Source: Vicinamibacteria bacterium (GTDB taxonomy: Bacteria > Acidobacteriota > Vicinamibacteria > Vicinamibacterales > UBA8438). From it: a DNA stretch of 39,898 nt. Of the stretch, positions 23,510 through 31,227 are shown piece after piece (the first letter of the stretch is position 1; each line of letters starts with the position of its first letter). Position numbers and translations under genes: made by a program. A model generated the notes under the pieces. That model was not told where the DNA came from, ran no database searches, and saw only the letters and a program-made list of their open reading frames with translations. The stretch lies in NCBI GenBank assembly GCA_022821235.1, contig JAJEEA010000448.1:1-39898 (forward strand), given 5' to 3'.

Positions 23510-25873
23510 ATGGTGCCGTTGCAGACGTTCACCTTCCTGACCGACCCGGCCTGGCTGGCGGATGCGGCCGTCAGGAGTGCGGCGCTGCTCGCCGGCGCCG
23601 GCCTGCTGGCCGCCGGGGCGCGCCGGACGTCCCCGGCCATGCGACACCTGATCTGGGCGGTCGCTCTCGCGGCCTCGCTGGCCCTGCCGGCAGTCTCCGG
23701 ACGGGTCCCCTCGATCACGGTGGCGGTGCCCGAGTCGCTGATGCCGTTGGTTGCGCGGCCGACGTCGGCGATCGAGCCGGCGGCGGCGATCGCCGCCCGC
23801 CGCACACCGCCGTTGCCGCCCTCGCCGGAGCTTCCCGAAACCGCCGCGACGACACGCGTGGCACCAACCGGACCGCCGATCCGGTCGACGACCACGTCGC
23901 CGGTCCCGCTCCCGACGTCACCGCTCGACCGGCCAAACGTGCTGCTGCTGCTCTGGAGCGCCGGCGCGCTGCTCGTGGTGCTGCGGTTCACGGTCGGGCT
24001 CGGAGGGGCGTGGCGGATGTCGCGGGCGGCCGCGACAATCGACGATCCGAGCTGGCGGCGCCTCGCACACGATCTGTCCGATCGACTCGGCCTGGTCCGA
24101 ACCGTCCGGTTGCTGCGAAGCGGGCGCGCGAGCGTGCCGATGACATGGGGCTGGTGGCGACCGGTCGTCCTGCTGCCGGCCGACGCGGACGACTGGCCGG
24201 TCGAGTGCCGCACGGCGGTGCTGGCCCACGAGCTGGCGCACGTCCAGCGCCGCGACTGCGCCATCCAGGCGGTGGCGCGGCTCGCGTGCGCGGTCTACTG
24301 GTTCAATCCGCTCGTCTGGCTGGCCGCCCGGCGCCTTCGGGTCGAGCGCGAGCGCGCCTGCGACGACCAGGTACTGGCGATGGGCATGCGCCCGTCGGAC
24401 TACGCGACGCATTTGCTCGACATTGCAGGTTCACAACCGCTGGAATGGGCCGCGGCGGCCACCATGGCCATGGCGCGGCGCTCGGAGCTGGAGGGACGAC
24501 TCGTGGCCATTCTCGATCCGAAAGCACGCCGTGCAACCCCGCGCGCGGTGCGGATGTTCACGGTGTCGACGGTCGTGGTCCTCGCTCTCGCCCTGGCCGC
24601 GGTCGAGCCTTCCGGGCGCGCGCCGCAGTCTGACAGCGCGGATGACCCCGCCGGGCCGGTGCCCGGCCCCACGGGGGCCGGGCAGGACCCGGTTGCCGAC
24701 GACGAGGGCACGGAGAACCGGGAGCCGAGCGAGCGGGTCATCCAGGCATTCATCTCGGCGCTGGACGATCCCGCCGCCTCCGTCAGACGGCAGGCCGCCC
24801 GGGCGCTCGGCCGGGTGCGTGACGAGCGGGCGCTCGACGCGCTGGCGAACGCCCTCGACTCGGACGGCGACGCGGACGTTCGCTCGGCCGCGGCCCGGGC
24901 GCTCGGCCGGGTCCGCCGATCCGAAGCCTCGGCGGTGCTCGCGGCCGGGCTGGCGGACGCGCTCGACGACGCCGACGCCGAGGTGCGGCAACAGGCGGCC
25001 TGGGCCCTCGGCAACCTCCGGAGCCGCGACGCGGTCCAGCCGCTGGTCGGCGCGCTGCGCGACACCGATCCGGACGTCCAGGAGCAAGCCGCCTGGGCTC
25101 TCGGCAATATCCGGGACCCTGCCGCGCTCGACGGTCTTCGCGACGCGCTCCGGACCGCAGGCGACGGGGCGCGTCAGCAGGCCGCCTGGGCCCTCGGAAC
25201 GATCCGCGAAGCGGGAGCGGTCGGCGCCCTGGTGGGTGCGCTGGACGACGAGGACCCGGACGTGCAGGAGCAGGCGGCCTGGGCCCTGGGGAACATCCGC
25301 GACGCCTCGGCGGTCGACGGCCTCGTCGCCGCGCTGCGCTCGGCCGCCGACGACGCACGGCGGCAGGCGGCCTGGGCCCTGGGAAGGATACGGGCGGAGC
25401 GCGCGGTCGACGGGTTGATCGCGGCGTTGCGCGACACCGACGGCGACGTCCAGGAGCAAGCCGCCTGGGCGCTCGGCACCATCCGCGATGCCCGGGCGGT
25501 CGACGGCCTGATTCAGGCGCTCGGCGGCGCGGCGGACGATGCGCGCGAGCAGGCGGCGTGGGCGCTCGGCCGGCTGCGGGACTCGCGGGCAATCGACGGC
25601 CTCGTCACCGCGCTCACCGACGACGAAGAGAACGTGCGCGAGCAGGCGGCGTGGGCATTGGGCCGGATCCGCGATGCCCGGGCCACGGACGCGCTCGTGG
25701 ACGCGCTCGACGATGCCGACGCCGATGTCCGTCAGATGATCATCGAGGCGTTGGGCCGCTCAGGCGGATCGAACCCCAATCCCAACCCGAACCCCAATCC
25801 CGACCCGAGCCCCAATCCGCGGGACGACGCCCTCGCCGCGCAGTCCGACGCGCGGATCCAGGGGCTTCACTGA
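23510..25873 (+). CDS. BlaR1-type M56 membrane metalloprotease with a C-terminal HEAT-repeat sensor
   Basis: 787 residues. Membrane segments lie at about 20-37, 45-63 and 143-163. The M56 zinc protease core has HELAH (240-244) and RERACDDQ (280-287). A last membrane segment (VSTVVVLALALAAV, about 352-365) should place the C-terminus in the periplasm, as in BlaR1. Where BlaR1 has a penicillin-binding sensor, this protein has about 11 HEAT repeats of 31 residues (VQEQAAWALGNIRDASAVDGLVAAL). Several alternate between a Val-Gln-Glu and an Ala-Arg start, a 62-residue super-repeat. An Asn-Pro run (NPNPNPNPNPDPSPNP) and a short tail close it. HEAT arrays bind proteins or peptides, so the signal is probably macromolecular rather than a beta-lactam. 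It probably cleaves BlaI. It is followed by a terminator-like hairpin. Confidence 0.9.
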   Translation: MVPLQTFTFLTDPAWLADAAVRSAALLAGAGLLAAGARRTSPAMRHLIWAVALAASLALPAVSGRVPSITVAVPESLMPLVARPTSAIEPAAAIAARRTPPLPPSPELPETAATTRVAPTGPPIRSTTTSPVPLPTSPLDRPNVLLLLWSAGALLVVLRFTVGLGGAWRMSRAAATIDDPSWRRLAHDLSDRLGLVRTVRLLRSGRASVPMTWGWWRPVVLLPADADDWPVECRTAVLAHELAHVQRRDCAIQAVARLACAVYWFNPLVWLAARRLRVERERACDDQVLAMGMRPSDYATHLLDIAGSQPLEWAAAATMAMARRSELEGRLVAILDPKARRATPRAVRMFTVSTVVVLALALAAVEPSGRAPQSDSADDPAGPVPGPTGAGQDPVADDEGTENREPSERVIQAFISALDDPAASVRRQAARALGRVRDERALDALANALDSDGDADVRSAAARALGRVRRSEASAVLAAGLADALDDADAEVRQQAAWALGNLRSRDAVQPLVGALRDTDPDVQEQAAWALGNIRDPAALDGLRDALRTAGDGARQQAAWALGTIREAGAVGALVGALDDEDPDVQEQAAWALGNIRDASAVDGLVAALRSAADDARRQAAWALGRIRAERAVDGLIAALRDTDGDVQEQAAWALGTIRDARAVDGLIQALGGAADDAREQAAWALGRLRDSRAIDGLVTALTDDEENVREQAAWALGRIRDARATDALVDALDDADADVRQMIIEALGRSGGSNPNPNPNPNPDPSPNPRDDALAAQSDARIQGLH

Positions 25874-25888
25874 GGATCGGCCGAACCG

Positions 25889-25914
25889 ACGAGGGCGGCG
25901 TGAGCCGCCCTCGT
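25889..25914 (+). terminator. Hairpin terminator after the BlaR1-HEAT gene
   Basis: ACGAGGGCGGC pairs perfectly with GCCGCCCTCGT around a GTGA loop (11-bp stem). A T-rich stretch starts ten bases later, inside the next operator, so the element both ends the blaI operon and borders the HEAT gene promoter. Confidence 0.65.
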
Positions 25915-25917
25915 AAG

Positions 25918-25933
25918 TGCTAGTTTTTCAGCA
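25918..25933 (+). promoter_or_regulatory. Operator-like dyad shared with the blaI promoter
   Basis: TGCTAGTTTTTCAGCA differs by only one base from the first blaI operator and by two from the second. It lies 30 bases before the HEAT gene start, where BlaI could repress that gene. Confidence 0.65.
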
Positions 25934-25963
25934 TTTAGCGTTTTCAAGTTACGGAGGCACGGC

Positions 25964-27451
25964 ATGGCAGTCAACATCTCGCAAGTGCTCGTCGCAACGC
26001 TGGCTACCCTGGGGATCGCCGGCGGTCTTCGCGCACAGCCCACGATCGCGCTGGACACCCTCCGCGGGTCGCTCCCGGCGGAGCTGCGCATCCACGCCGA
26101 GGCGCTGTACGCCGCCGACGCCGTCACCCGGGCCGACGCGGCGTGCGAGCTCGGACGTCTGCACGACGCGGCCGAGCCGATCATTCCACTGCTGGTGGCG
26201 CTGCTCGGCGACACGACGGCGACGCCGCTGGTCGAGTGCCGCATCCGACAGTGGGCCGGGCGTTCGATCTCGATCGACCTGCTCGACGATCGACGGTGGC
26301 CGCCGACGTCGCCGGGCGAGGAGGCCGCCCGCGCGCTGGCCCGGATCGGCCGGGCGGCCCTGTCGCCGACATTGGCCGCCCTGGACAATCCGATCTGGGG
26401 CGTCCGGATGAACGCGGCACGTGTGCTCGGCCTCCTCGACGACGACCGCGCGGTGGAGCCGCTCGGCCGAGCGTTGACCGACGTCGACGCCAGGGTCCGG
26501 GAACAGGCGGCGGGCGCGTTGGGACGACTCGAGGACGCTCGGGCCGCGGACGGGCTGATCCGCGCCCTAGACGACGACGCCCCCGAGGTCCGCCGCGCCG
26601 CGGCATGGGCGTTGGGGCGCCTCGACGATTCTCGCGCGGTCACGCCCCTGGTGAACGCCCTGGACGACGCCGACCCGTCGGTCCGGAAGCAGGCCGCCTG
26701 GGCCCTCGGCCGGATCGAGGATGGGCGCGCCGTTCCCGGCCTCATCGAGGGGCTGGCCGACGCGGCGGCCAGCGTGCGGGAGCAGATCGCCTGGGCGCTC
26801 GGGCGCCTGGAGGATGAACGGGCCGCCGCCGCGCTCGGACGCGTCCTGACGCGTCCCGACCCGGGCGGCGGCGTGAGGAAGCAGGCCGCCTGGGCGCTCG
26901 GGCGCATCGAGGGACGCGCCGGCATCCCCGCCCTGGCCGCGGCACTCACCCGACGGGATCCGGACCCCGACGTGCGAGAGCAGGCCGCCTGGGCGCTTGG
27001 GCGCATCGAGCGCGCGGATGGCCTGCCCGGGCTCTTCGCCGGCCTGCGGGACCCCGACGGGGACGTGCGGGAGCAGGCGGCCTGGGCCCTCGGCCGGATC
27101 GAAGACGAAGGCGCCGTCGACGACCTGGTGGCGACCCTGACCCGGCCTGACCCCGATGCCGACGTGCGGGAGCAGGCGGCCTGGGCCCTCGGCCGGATCG
27201 AGAGTCGGACCGCGACCCGGGGGTTGATCGCCGGATTCGCCGACGACGACCCCGGGGTGCGGAAGCAGATCATCTGGGCACTCGGCCGGATCGACGATCC
27301 TGACGCCGTCGATGCGCTGATCGACGCGATGCGCGACAGCGACCGGGGCGTGCGCGAGATGGCGATCCGGGCGCTGGCCCGGCTGGAGGGCTCCGGCGGT
27401 CCGAACCCGAACCCCAACCCCAATCCGAACCCCAACCCACCGCGGGATTGA
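25964..27451 (+). CDS. Secreted HEAT-repeat protein, partner of the BlaR1-HEAT sensor
   Basis: The 495-residue protein has a signal peptide (VLVATLATLGIAGGLRAQ) and an N-terminal region with two degenerate HEAT units and a pair of Cys. About 11 regular repeats of 31-33 residues follow (VREQAAWALGRIEDERA...), and the protein ends NPNPNPNPNPNPPRD. Repeat consensus and tail are almost the same as in the periplasmic domain of the upstream BlaR1-type protein, so one probably arose from the other by duplication. GGAGG six bases before ATG 25964 supports the start. The operator-like dyad upstream predicts control by BlaI. It may bind the same ligand as the sensor, act as its effector, or titrate the signal. 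No catalytic motif is seen. Confidence 0.88.
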   Translation: MAVNISQVLVATLATLGIAGGLRAQPTIALDTLRGSLPAELRIHAEALYAADAVTRADAACELGRLHDAAEPIIPLLVALLGDTTATPLVECRIRQWAGRSISIDLLDDRRWPPTSPGEEAARALARIGRAALSPTLAALDNPIWGVRMNAARVLGLLDDDRAVEPLGRALTDVDARVREQAAGALGRLEDARAADGLIRALDDDAPEVRRAAAWALGRLDDSRAVTPLVNALDDADPSVRKQAAWALGRIEDGRAVPGLIEGLADAAASVREQIAWALGRLEDERAAAALGRVLTRPDPGGGVRKQAAWALGRIEGRAGIPALAAALTRRDPDPDVREQAAWALGRIERADGLPGLFAGLRDPDGDVREQAAWALGRIEDEGAVDDLVATLTRPDPDADVREQAAWALGRIESRTATRGLIAGFADDDPGVRKQIIWALGRIDDPDAVDALIDAMRDSDRGVREMAIRALARLEGSGGPNPNPNPNPNPNPPRD

Positions 27452-27797
27452 GAAGGGCGTCAGCGTTGCGTGCCTGGAGCCTCCCGTTCGCGGCGTTCGA
27501 CAGCGACAGGTTGACCTCGAGACACCGGGGCCGGCTCTCGTCGAGGCCCATCAGGTCGGACGTGCCGCCACGAAGGGCTCCGCAGGCATCGCCGCTGCTC
27601 CGGTCCGTGTGCGCAGGGCAGACGTCGCCGGGGATCAGGAGTTCGCCCGGCCTGCGCGGCGACGGCGACGCGGCCCGCGGACTGCCTCATCAGGATCGCC
27701 ATCGTCGGTGCTCGTCCACGTTCACGGTCATGAAGCACTTCGGCTTCCGTCCGGCACGGATGTTCGGGGCCCCGACGGGGGTCGCCGTACTCGCCGC
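27452..27797. other. Gene-free spacer between HEAT gene and minus-strand propeller
   Basis: These 346 bases lie between convergent genes. Reading all frames, I found no family motif; the ORFs listed here are short, Arg-rich shadows. No strong hairpin was recognised. Confidence 0.5.
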
Positions 27798-29057
27798 TCA
27801 TCGAAGGTCGACGGCGACGAGGGTGTCCGTGTTCCTCGCGTAGAGGACGCCGTCGGCGAGCGCGGGATAGGCGCGCACGACCCCCGGCAGGATCCGGGCC
27901 CGGGCGATCGGCCGGAGCGCCTCGGGGGTCGCTTCGGCCAGCATCAGCTCGCCGCTCTCGCGCAGGACCACGAGGAGGTCGCCGGCGAGGGTGACGGTGC
28001 CGGCGCCGAAGCGGTCCACGCTCCAGCGGACGGCGCCCGATCGCAGGTCGACGGCCCGCAGGCTGGGGCTGTACTCCTGGCGGCCGTGGTAGCCGTAGAG
28101 GACGCCGTCGCGGATCACCGCGGTGGCGTAGTGGTTGGTCATGCTGTCGTCGCCGGACCACTCCTCGGACAGGGTCCCGCCGTCGACCCGCAGCAGGGCG
28201 GCCCCGGTGCCGTAGCTGGCGGAGATGAACACGCGGTCGCCGACGACGAGGGGCGTGGCCGCGTTCACCGACGCCCCGAGGCGCGAGCGCCACCGGTTCT
28301 CGAACCGGACCTCGCCCGAGGCGGGGTCGAGCCCGACGAGCCCGGTGCGGGTGAAGACGAGGGCGAGCCGCCGCCCCCCGAAGGTGCCGGCGGCCGGCGA
28401 CGAGTAGCTCGCCTCGTGGGTGGTCGCGGTCCACAGCTCGTCGCCGGTGGCGGCGTCGAAGGCGACGATGCCGCCGCGGCGGCCGCCGACGTTGGCGATG
28501 ACCCGCCCGTCCTCGACGAGGGGCGAGCCGGCGGCCCCGAAGAACCCCTTGCGCACGCCGTAGCGGGCGTGGGTGTCGACCTGCCAGACGCCGGCCCCGG
28601 TCTCGAGGTCGACGGCGTGGAGCTGGCCCTGCGCGCCGAAGGTGTACACCCGGCCGTCGTGCACGACGGGCACCGACCGCGGCCCCTCGTCGAACCCGAA
28701 GTCGTCGCTGTAGCTGGTCGCGTAGTCGTAGCGCCAGACGGTGTCGCCGGTCCCGGCGTCGAGGGCCTCGACGACCTCGCGCCCCCCGAGGCGGTGGAAC
28801 AGGATGACGCGGCCGCCGGCCACCGCGGGGCCCGCGAAGCCCGCCCCCACCGGCCTCGACCACAACCGCGTCGGGCCGCCGCCCGGCCAGCTCTCCGCCA
28901 GCGGCGGACCGGTGTAGCGGCCGTCCCGCCCCGGCCCGAGAAACTGCGGCCAGTCCTGCGCGGCCACGTGGGTCCCCGCCGCCGCCACGGCGATCAGGGC
29001 GAGGGCGCTCCACCGCATCCGGCGCCGTCTCCGTGTCACGGTCTGTCGTGATTGCAT
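27798..29057 (-). CDS. Secreted PQQ-like beta-propeller protein
   Basis: The 419-residue protein has a signal peptide (MRWSALALIAVAAAGTHVAAQ) followed by DWPQFLGPGRDGRYTGPPLAESW, the same entry motif as the 7188 gene. Blades have the typical VEALDAGTGDTVWRY, LHAVDLETGAGVW, IVAFDAATGDELW and LVGLDPASGEV docking motifs. No quinoprotein catalytic residues are evident. An internal ATG at 29018 would remove a basic 13-residue leader and is equally possible. The long reverse ORF starting at 29184 and the plus-strand 480-residue ORF are shadows. Its upstream region is shared with the divergent vapBC promoter. Confidence 0.85.
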   Translation of the reverse strand: MQSRQTVTRRRRRMRWSALALIAVAAAGTHVAAQDWPQFLGPGRDGRYTGPPLAESWPGGGPTRLWSRPVGAGFAGPAVAGGRVILFHRLGGREVVEALDAGTGDTVWRYDYATSYSDDFGFDEGPRSVPVVHDGRVYTFGAQGQLHAVDLETGAGVWQVDTHARYGVRKGFFGAAGSPLVEDGRVIANVGGRRGGIVAFDAATGDELWTATTHEASYSSPAAGTFGGRRLALVFTRTGLVGLDPASGEVRFENRWRSRLGASVNAATPLVVGDRVFISASYGTGAALLRVDGGTLSEEWSGDDSMTNHYATAVIRDGVLYGYHGRQEYSPSLRAVDLRSGAVRWSVDRFGAGTVTLAGDLLVVLRESGELMLAEATPEALRPIARARILPGVVRAYPALADGVLYARNTDTLVAVDLR

Positions 29058-29176
29058 CTCGGCATGATTCTACGATGCTCGTGGGCCGAAGCGCAGGCCC
29101 CGCGCCCCGCCCCCCCGCGCCGGGGTGCGGGGGCACGTCGATTCGCTGCAATCGGCAGGCCCGCGGAGCCGCAGTC

Positions 29177-29198
29177 GACGGCATGCTAGCATGCCGTC
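29177..29198. promoter_or_regulatory. Perfect 22-bp palindrome, likely vapBC operator
   Basis: The half-site GACGGCATGCT is followed directly by its reverse complement. It lies 30 bases before the antitoxin ATG. Ribbon-helix-helix antitoxins bind such dyads as TA complexes, so autorepression is the simplest reading. Confidence 0.65.
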
Positions 29199-29227
29199 AT
29201 GCTGTCGCCTTCGCGGAGCACACCAGG

Positions 29228-29515
29228 ATGAAACGCACCCAGATCCAGCTCGACGACGCCACCTACGAGGCGGTTCGACGCCGGGCCTTCGAGCAGGGCC
29301 GGTCGATGGCGGCGGTCGTGCGCGAGGCGCTCTCCGAGACGTTCGGCGCGCCGGCGTCGAAGCCGTTCCGGACCATCGACGACTTCACGTTCGTCGGCAT
29401 GGGCACCGATCCCAATCCACCTCCCGACGTCCCGGTGTCGGTCGACCACGACAGGTGGTACGCCGAGGCGGCGGCCAGCCGGTGGGAGGGGTCCGGCGAG
29501 CCGGAGGGGTCGTGA
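29228..29515 (+). CDS. vapB: VapB-like ribbon-helix-helix antitoxin
   Basis: The 95-residue protein starts MKRTQIQLDDATYEAVRRRAFEQGRSMAAVVREAL, a ribbon-helix-helix DNA-binding domain with the usual TQIQL strand. The C-terminal part (FRTIDDFTFVGMGTDPN..., ending DRWYAEAAASRWEG) is the flexible toxin-binding tail found in VapB antitoxins. ATG 29228 follows AGG and lies just after the 22-bp palindrome. The longer ORF start runs through the operator and is rejected. The stop overlaps the toxin start (GTGA). Confidence 0.88.
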   Translation: MKRTQIQLDDATYEAVRRRAFEQGRSMAAVVREALSETFGAPASKPFRTIDDFTFVGMGTDPNPPPDVPVSVDHDRWYAEAAASRWEGSGEPEGS

Positions 29516-29904
29516 TATTCGTGGACACGTCGGCCATCCTGGCGCTGGCCAGCCACCGCGACCTGCGGCATCACGAGGCACGGCGGTCGTTCGCCGAGCT
29601 GCTGCGGACCGGGCGCCGGCTGCTCACCCACAGCTACGTTCTCGCGGAATCGATGGCGTTGCTGCACCGCCGCCTCAGGCGGAAGACGGCCATCGCTTTC
29701 GCGGCGGAGGCGCGCACGTTCGAGGTCGAGTGGGTCGACCGGTCACTGCACGACAGCGCGGTCGACGCGCTCCGGGACGCGCCCCGCGACGTCGGGCTCG
29801 TCGACCAGGTGAGCTTCCTCGTGATGCGCCGGCGCGGCGTGGACTCGGCGTTCGCGTTCGACCGCGACTTCGAGGCGGCCGGCTTCCGGCTGTACCGGGC
29901 CTGA
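29512..29904 (+). CDS. vapC: VapC-like PIN-domain toxin ribonuclease
   Basis: The 130-residue PIN domain begins at GTG 29512 (MIFVDTSAILALASH), with GGAGGG just upstream and an overlap with the vapB stop. The acidic site is visible: D5 in VDTSA, Glu in LAESMALL, and Asp in VGLVDQVSF and FAFDRDFEAAGF. VapC toxins are Mg-dependent nucleases that cut tRNA or rRNA, and VapB blocks the active site. The length is normal for a whole toxin. The N-terminal part of the 259-residue ORF is the antitoxin in another frame. Confidence 0.9.
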   Translation: MIFVDTSAILALASHRDLRHHEARRSFAELLRTGRRLLTHSYVLAESMALLHRRLRRKTAIAFAAEARTFEVEWVDRSLHDSAVDALRDAPRDVGLVDQVSFLVMRRRGVDSAFAFDRDFEAAGFRLYRA

Positions 29905-29935
29905 CCCCTCCACGTCACCCGGACCCGCCGGGCCG

Positions 29936-29943
29936 TGGTATAA
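29936..29943 (+). promoter_or_regulatory. -10-like TATAAC upstream of the DUF4159 gene
   Basis: TATAAC lies in the short spacer after vapC and is followed by a short direct repeat (CGGGCGGT). It is the only AT-rich hexamer in the spacer; no clear -35 was found. Confidence 0.3.
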
Positions 29944-30030
29944 CGGTCCGGTCGGGCGGTCGGGCGGTCGGGGCAGGGCCACCGGCGGCCGGCCCGGACG
30001 CGGACGCACGCACACGGCGGAGGATCGCAG

Positions 30031-30873
30031 ATGAGACTCGCGCGGCGCCGTCTCCCGGCGGGAATCGCCCTGTTGCTCGCGGTCGGGCTGGCGGCCACCC
30101 TCGCGGCGGGAGCAGGCGCCCAGCGGTTCTTCGGCGAGGGCAACATGCCCCCCCGCTACCCCCCGTCGTCGATGCCGGATCGCGACTTCGCGTTCTGCAA
30201 GCTGATGTACCGCAGCGTCCGTTACGAGGCGCTGGGCATGGGCTGGATCACCGACTACCCGTACGCGGGCATCAACCTGATGTTCCGGTTCTCGGAGCTG
30301 ACGACGGCCCAGGTGAGCCTCGACCGGCGGGGCGAGCCGAACCACTGGGTCGTGTCGCTCACCGACCGCGAGCTGTTCAACTGCCCGTTCATCATGGCCG
30401 CCGACGCCGGCACCATCGGGCTGAGCGGATCGGAGATCACCCAGCTCCGGAACTACCTGCTCAAGGGCGGGTTCCTCTGGGTCGACGACTTCTGGGGCAC
30501 CGCCGCCTGGCAGCACTGGCAGTCGGAGATCAGCCGGGTGCTGCCGCCGGCCGAGTACCCCATCCGCGACCTGCCCCTCGACCACCCGGTGTTCCGGGCG
30601 CTGATGTACGTCGAGGAGGTGCCGCAGATCACCGCCATCCAGTTCTGGTGGCGCAGCGGCGGCACCACGTCGGAGCGCGGCCGCGACAGCGAGACGGCCC
30701 ACCTGCGCGCGATCACCGACGAGCACGGGCGCATCCTCGTGCTGATGTCGCACAATACCGACGTCGCCGACGCGTGGGAGCGTGAGGGCGAGGACCCCCG
30801 TTTCTTCCGGCAGTTCTCGCCCAACGGCTACGGGCTCGGCATCAACGTCCTGCTCTACGCGATGAGCCACTAG
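30031..30873 (+). CDS. Secreted DUF4159 domain protein
   Basis: The 280-residue protein has a signal peptide (IALLLAVGLAATLAAGAGAQ) and a DUF4159 domain: FAFCKLMYRSVRYEALGMGWITDYPYAGINLMFRFSELT, CPFIMAADAGTIGLSGSEITQLRNYLLKGGFLWVDDFWG, then VLMSHNTDVADAW and GYGLGINVLLYAMSH. DUF4159 is related to class I glutamine amidotransferase-like/ThuA folds and is common in Acidobacteria, often near MoxR/von Willebrand-factor clusters that are absent here. No catalytic Cys triad is evident. The stop is followed one base later by copy A of the dispersed repeat. Confidence 0.85.
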   Translation: MRLARRRLPAGIALLLAVGLAATLAAGAGAQRFFGEGNMPPRYPPSSMPDRDFAFCKLMYRSVRYEALGMGWITDYPYAGINLMFRFSELTTAQVSLDRRGEPNHWVVSLTDRELFNCPFIMAADAGTIGLSGSEITQLRNYLLKGGFLWVDDFWGTAAWQHWQSEISRVLPPAEYPIRDLPLDHPVFRALMYVEEVPQITAIQFWWRSGGTTSERGRDSETAHLRAITDEHGRILVLMSHNTDVADAWEREGEDPRFFRQFSPNGYGLGINVLLYAMSH

Positions 30874-31127
30874 CGGCCCGTGGTGAAGACCCCGCGTGGT
30901 ACCGCGCCCGGAAGGCACCGGCGAACCGAGGAGGCGCCCGCCCGACGAGGCGCGGGGAGGGCGCATTTGGGCATATGCGACCGACGAACAGGCCGAGCTT
31001 CCGGCTGGCGAAGGCGCGCCGGGTCACCACCCTGGAGCACGACGTCGCCGAACTCAAGATCGACATGGCCACGAAGCCGGACGGGATGCGCTCGAATGCG
31101 GCGGTCCCTTCGCAACGGGCTGCCAGA
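30874..31127 (+). repeat. Dispersed stop-adjacent repeat, copy A, with an insertion
   Basis: It begins one base after the DUF4159 stop with CGGCCCGTGGTGAAGACCCC, continues GAGGCGCCCGCCCGACGAGG, has a hairpin CGCAT/ATGCG, and ends with a GGGATGCGCTCGAATGCGG segment as in copy B. The long stem arms are 30937-30946 and 31076-31085, 129 bases apart rather than about 50. The extra 78 or so bases carry part of a small ORF. See copies B and C. Confidence 0.7.
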
Positions 31128-31139
31128 CCGGGTTGGTGA
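30975..31139 (+). CDS. Small coiled-coil-like ORF inside repeat copy A
   Basis: This 54-residue ORF lies within the repeat and is too short for the ORF track. It contains a heptad-like helix (VTTLEHDVAELKIDMATK). Its last residues (DGMRSNAA...PGW stop) parallel a short frame in copy B (GGMHHRSNAV...AGW stop). No Shine-Dalgarno is obvious. It may be a piece of a coiled-coil gene caught in the repeat. Confidence 0.3.
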   Translation: MRPTNRPSFRLAKARRVTTLEHDVAELKIDMATKPDGMRSNAAVPSQRAARPGW

Positions 31140-31227
31140 AAGGTCGCCGCGACTTCGGTCGTCTTCTACCCATGTGGCGCCGGTTCGGCGTCACACCCCG
31201 TTCCCGGGAACACCAGGAGCTAGCACC

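Noticed and set aside
24760-27440. CRISPR array suggested by the regular repeats
   Set aside because: The repeats are coding, 93 bp long and imperfect, and translate to HEAT units in one frame; there are no unique spacers.
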